NCBI GenBank assembly: GCA_942493385.1
Contig: OW818699.1
Span: 3,658,001-3,722,000 of the forward strand
DNA from: UBA8389 sp942493385
GTDB taxonomy: Bacteria; Bacteroidota; Bacteroidia; Bacteroidales; UBA1402
DNA: 64,000 nucleotides
Reading direction: 5' to 3'
Shown here: positions 62,563 to 64,000 of the stretch, one piece after another
Numbering within the stretch: the stretch's first letter is position 1
Layout of the letters: every line of letters starts with the position of its first letter
Notes under the pieces: generated by a model
Seen by the model: only the letters and a program-made list of their open reading frames with translations
Databases searched by the model: none
What the model was told of the DNA's origin: nothing
Program-made: the position numbers and the translations under genes

Positions 62563-63831
62563 CTATACGAACATTTGTTGCAGAAGTCCTTTTTTCCAGA
62601 GTTGCATTTTCTCGATTTGAAGGGCGGTTTGGGCGATTTTATCGTCGAGTGCGGAGAGGAAGGAGGCGATTTTTTGTTGTTCGGGCAAACTTGGAACTGA
62701 AACTATAAATCCATTTATCGCATAAATTGCTAGCTTAGGTTGTGCGCCAATAGTTTTAACACTATCAATCAATTTCTTAAAATAATCTGACTTGAGATAA
62801 TGAAGCAGGTATCCTTGGTTACATTTTATGTTCGTTATTTTGTTTGCATTCTCGGTTAAGTTTGCATTCTCCAATACTTCAGGTATTGTCCCAATTAATC
62901 CAAGTGTTCCTGCTACTGAAACAAAAATATCTTTTGTTGAAATTGTGTAATTACTGATTATTTTAACAACAGACAATGGTACAAACTGTATTTTCTCCAT
63001 TGATACTGAGCCATTTTCCATATCTGAAACGGTTATATATGGATACCCATTGTCAGTTGTTTCTAATGAGAATCCTTTTGGTATCCTTTTACCACCCTTT
63101 ACATCTGCAATTTCTTCAAGTTTTTTTTCCTCCCAGTCAGGATAATCATTTCCCTCTTCATCCTTGAACCGCAATTTTTGTGAAAGAAGCTGTTTCATAA
63201 CGCCTTTTTTGTATTGTTCCAAAAGAGCTTTCTTCTTATTTAATTGTGAAATATTGCCGTCAACTGTTTTTAGTGATGTGGCAATTTGAGTTTGTTCAGG
63301 AAGTTCAGGAGTATAAATCGAAATTCCAAAAAAAGTACTGTTTCTAATATGAACCTGCGTACTTCCTACCATAATTGTCTGCATCAATTTTCTATATGAC
63401 TCAGTATTAGAAAATTGAATTAAAAAATCCTCAAAAAGAGTTTGTTTGTTTATTTTTAAACCATATACACCTTGGGCTAACATAAAGGAATTCTTGCTGT
63501 TATTCTTTACAATGTATCCAATATTTGGGCCCGATGGTACTAAATCTCTAAGTGTCGTAATTAAATAAGAATCATCTACTACTGATTTTGAATATCTATG
63601 GAAAAATGATTCAGTACAAAAAGTGGGTTCATCTAAACTTAAAATTAGTTCGCCACCACTAGTTATTCCCTTCTTGGGTATGACTTCACATTTTGAATTT
63701 TTAGTAAAGTCATTTGGTGTAAGAGGTGCCCCACCCCTATGTTCAATAATAAAGTCTTCTAGTTTTCTTAATTGCCACTCACCTGAAAACTCTGCAAATC
63801 GCAACATCGGCACATTCTTTAGCTTTTCCAT
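62563..63831 (-). CDS. hsdS: Type I restriction enzyme S (specificity) subunit
   Basis: 422 residues with two target-recognition domains. Each is followed by a conserved helix: LPEQTQIATSLKTVDGNISQ (about residue 180) and LPEQQKIASFLSALDDKIAQ (about residue 390). The second domain begins DYPDWEEKKLEEIADVKGGK. HsdS sets the DNA sequence recognised by the complex. The two domains are unlike each other, so the target is asymmetric. It lies 3 bp after the hsdM stop. Confidence 0.95.
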   Translation of the reverse strand: MEKLKNVPMLRFAEFSGEWQLRKLEDFIIEHRGGAPLTPNDFTKNSKCEVIPKKGITSGGELILSLDEPTFCTESFFHRYSKSVVDDSYLITTLRDLVPSGPNIGYIVKNNSKNSFMLAQGVYGLKINKQTLFEDFLIQFSNTESYRKLMQTIMVGSTQVHIRNSTFFGISIYTPELPEQTQIATSLKTVDGNISQLNKKKALLEQYKKGVMKQLLSQKLRFKDEEGNDYPDWEEKKLEEIADVKGGKRIPKGFSLETTDNGYPYITVSDMENGSVSMEKIQFVPLSVVKIISNYTISTKDIFVSVAGTLGLIGTIPEVLENANLTENANKITNIKCNQGYLLHYLKSDYFKKLIDSVKTIGAQPKLAIYAINGFIVSVPSLPEQQKIASFLSALDDKIAQTALQIEKMQLWKKGLLQQMFV

Positions 63832-63834
63832 ACT

Positions 63835-64000
63835 TCAGAACGGTGTTGCGATACCCAACTCCTTACAGAAGTGTGCAATCTTGACGTCGGTTTCAGCAAT
63901 TGCTACATCTAATTCAGCTATTTCACTGGCTATCTGATTAATTTCAATTAATGTCTCCTCTTCAAACGTATCCACATATCTAGGAATATTCAGATTGTAG
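63835..64000 (-). CDS. hsdM: Type I DNA methyltransferase M subunit, C-terminal end (partial)
   Basis: Only the last 54 codons are in the window; the frame runs open off the right edge. They begin YNLNIPRYVDTFEEE, the conserved C-terminal signature of HsdM, followed by a helix and the end KELGIATPF. HsdM methylates adenine at the site read by HsdS. The order hsdM-hsdS-hsdR on one strand is a complete operon except for the missing upstream part. Confidence 0.93.
   Translation of the reverse strand, partial: YNLNIPRYVDTFEEETLIEINQIASEIAELDVAIAETDVKIAHFCKELGIATPF

Overview
The window looks like a chromosome segment of a Bacteroidota species, most likely order Bacteroidales. Three observations support this. 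Many genes are preceded by the Bacteroidota -7 promoter box TAnnTTTG and few by a Shine-Dalgarno sequence. Two type IX secretion (T9SS) components, PorE and PorQ, lie beside large secreted proteins carrying T9SS sorting tails. The run porQ-cmk-ispH-pfkA is of a kind known from Bacteroidales. I cannot name the species from sequence alone.

Positions 1-42,260 are mostly core genome. At the left edge is the 3' part of an AddA/RecB-like helicase-nuclease; its likely AddB-like partner lies 20 kb away on the same strand (21497-24556). Between them a minus-strand operon encodes three very large exported proteins (1,089, 1,454 and 2,738 aa) with BspA-like leucine-rich repeats, cohesin-like, dockerin-like, PKD, CARDB, Calx-beta and InlB-type repeats, each with a T9SS tail. 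A DUF5683 protein, an amino acid permease and an AlbA_2/HATPase protein follow. Next come queA, porE, and a tightly overlapping operon thyA-folA-DUF1573-meaB-lipoprotein. After these are a thioredoxin-fold protein, the minus-strand run porQ-cmk-ispH-pfkA, tonB, a polyprenyl diphosphate synthase, a conserved hypothetical gene and tatD. Two copies of a 55-bp intergenic repeat and one perfect 28-bp inverted repeat lie in this part.

At 42261-42348 is tRNA-Ser(GGA), followed directly by a 136-bp element that can fold into a junction of three hairpins closed by a 20-bp stem. From there to the right edge the window is an accessory, defence-rich island. It holds an AlbA_2 protein with a 4-residue tandem repeat, broken dinD and DUF3800 genes, a complete IS256-family element with an 8-bp target duplication, an AAA ATPase gene with an in-frame stop codon, a WYL regulator, a DUF262/DUF262-DUF1524 pair (GmrSD-like), a decayed WYL fragment, a set of five one-directional AT-rich genes, and a type I restriction-modification locus (hsdM-hsdS-hsdR, running off the right edge).

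The most interesting structure is 53.6-59.7 kb. Five unrelated genes share one orientation. They are separated by imperfect palindromes bounded by AAC/GTT that sit just after each stop codon, as integron attC sites do, and no integrase is visible. One cassette-like unit begins and ends with exactly complementary 10-mers. The larger 13.4-kb block (46.30-59.76 kb) is flanked by a 30-bp direct repeat (29/30 identical) formed by the 3' ends of the AAA gene and hsdR, which suggests insertion or recombination at the hsdR 3' end. Inside it, the DUF262 module is bracketed by an intact WYL gene and a WYL 5' stub. Together these suggest layered acquisition of defence genes. Everything here is read by eye: identities, folds and family assignments are not database-checked.
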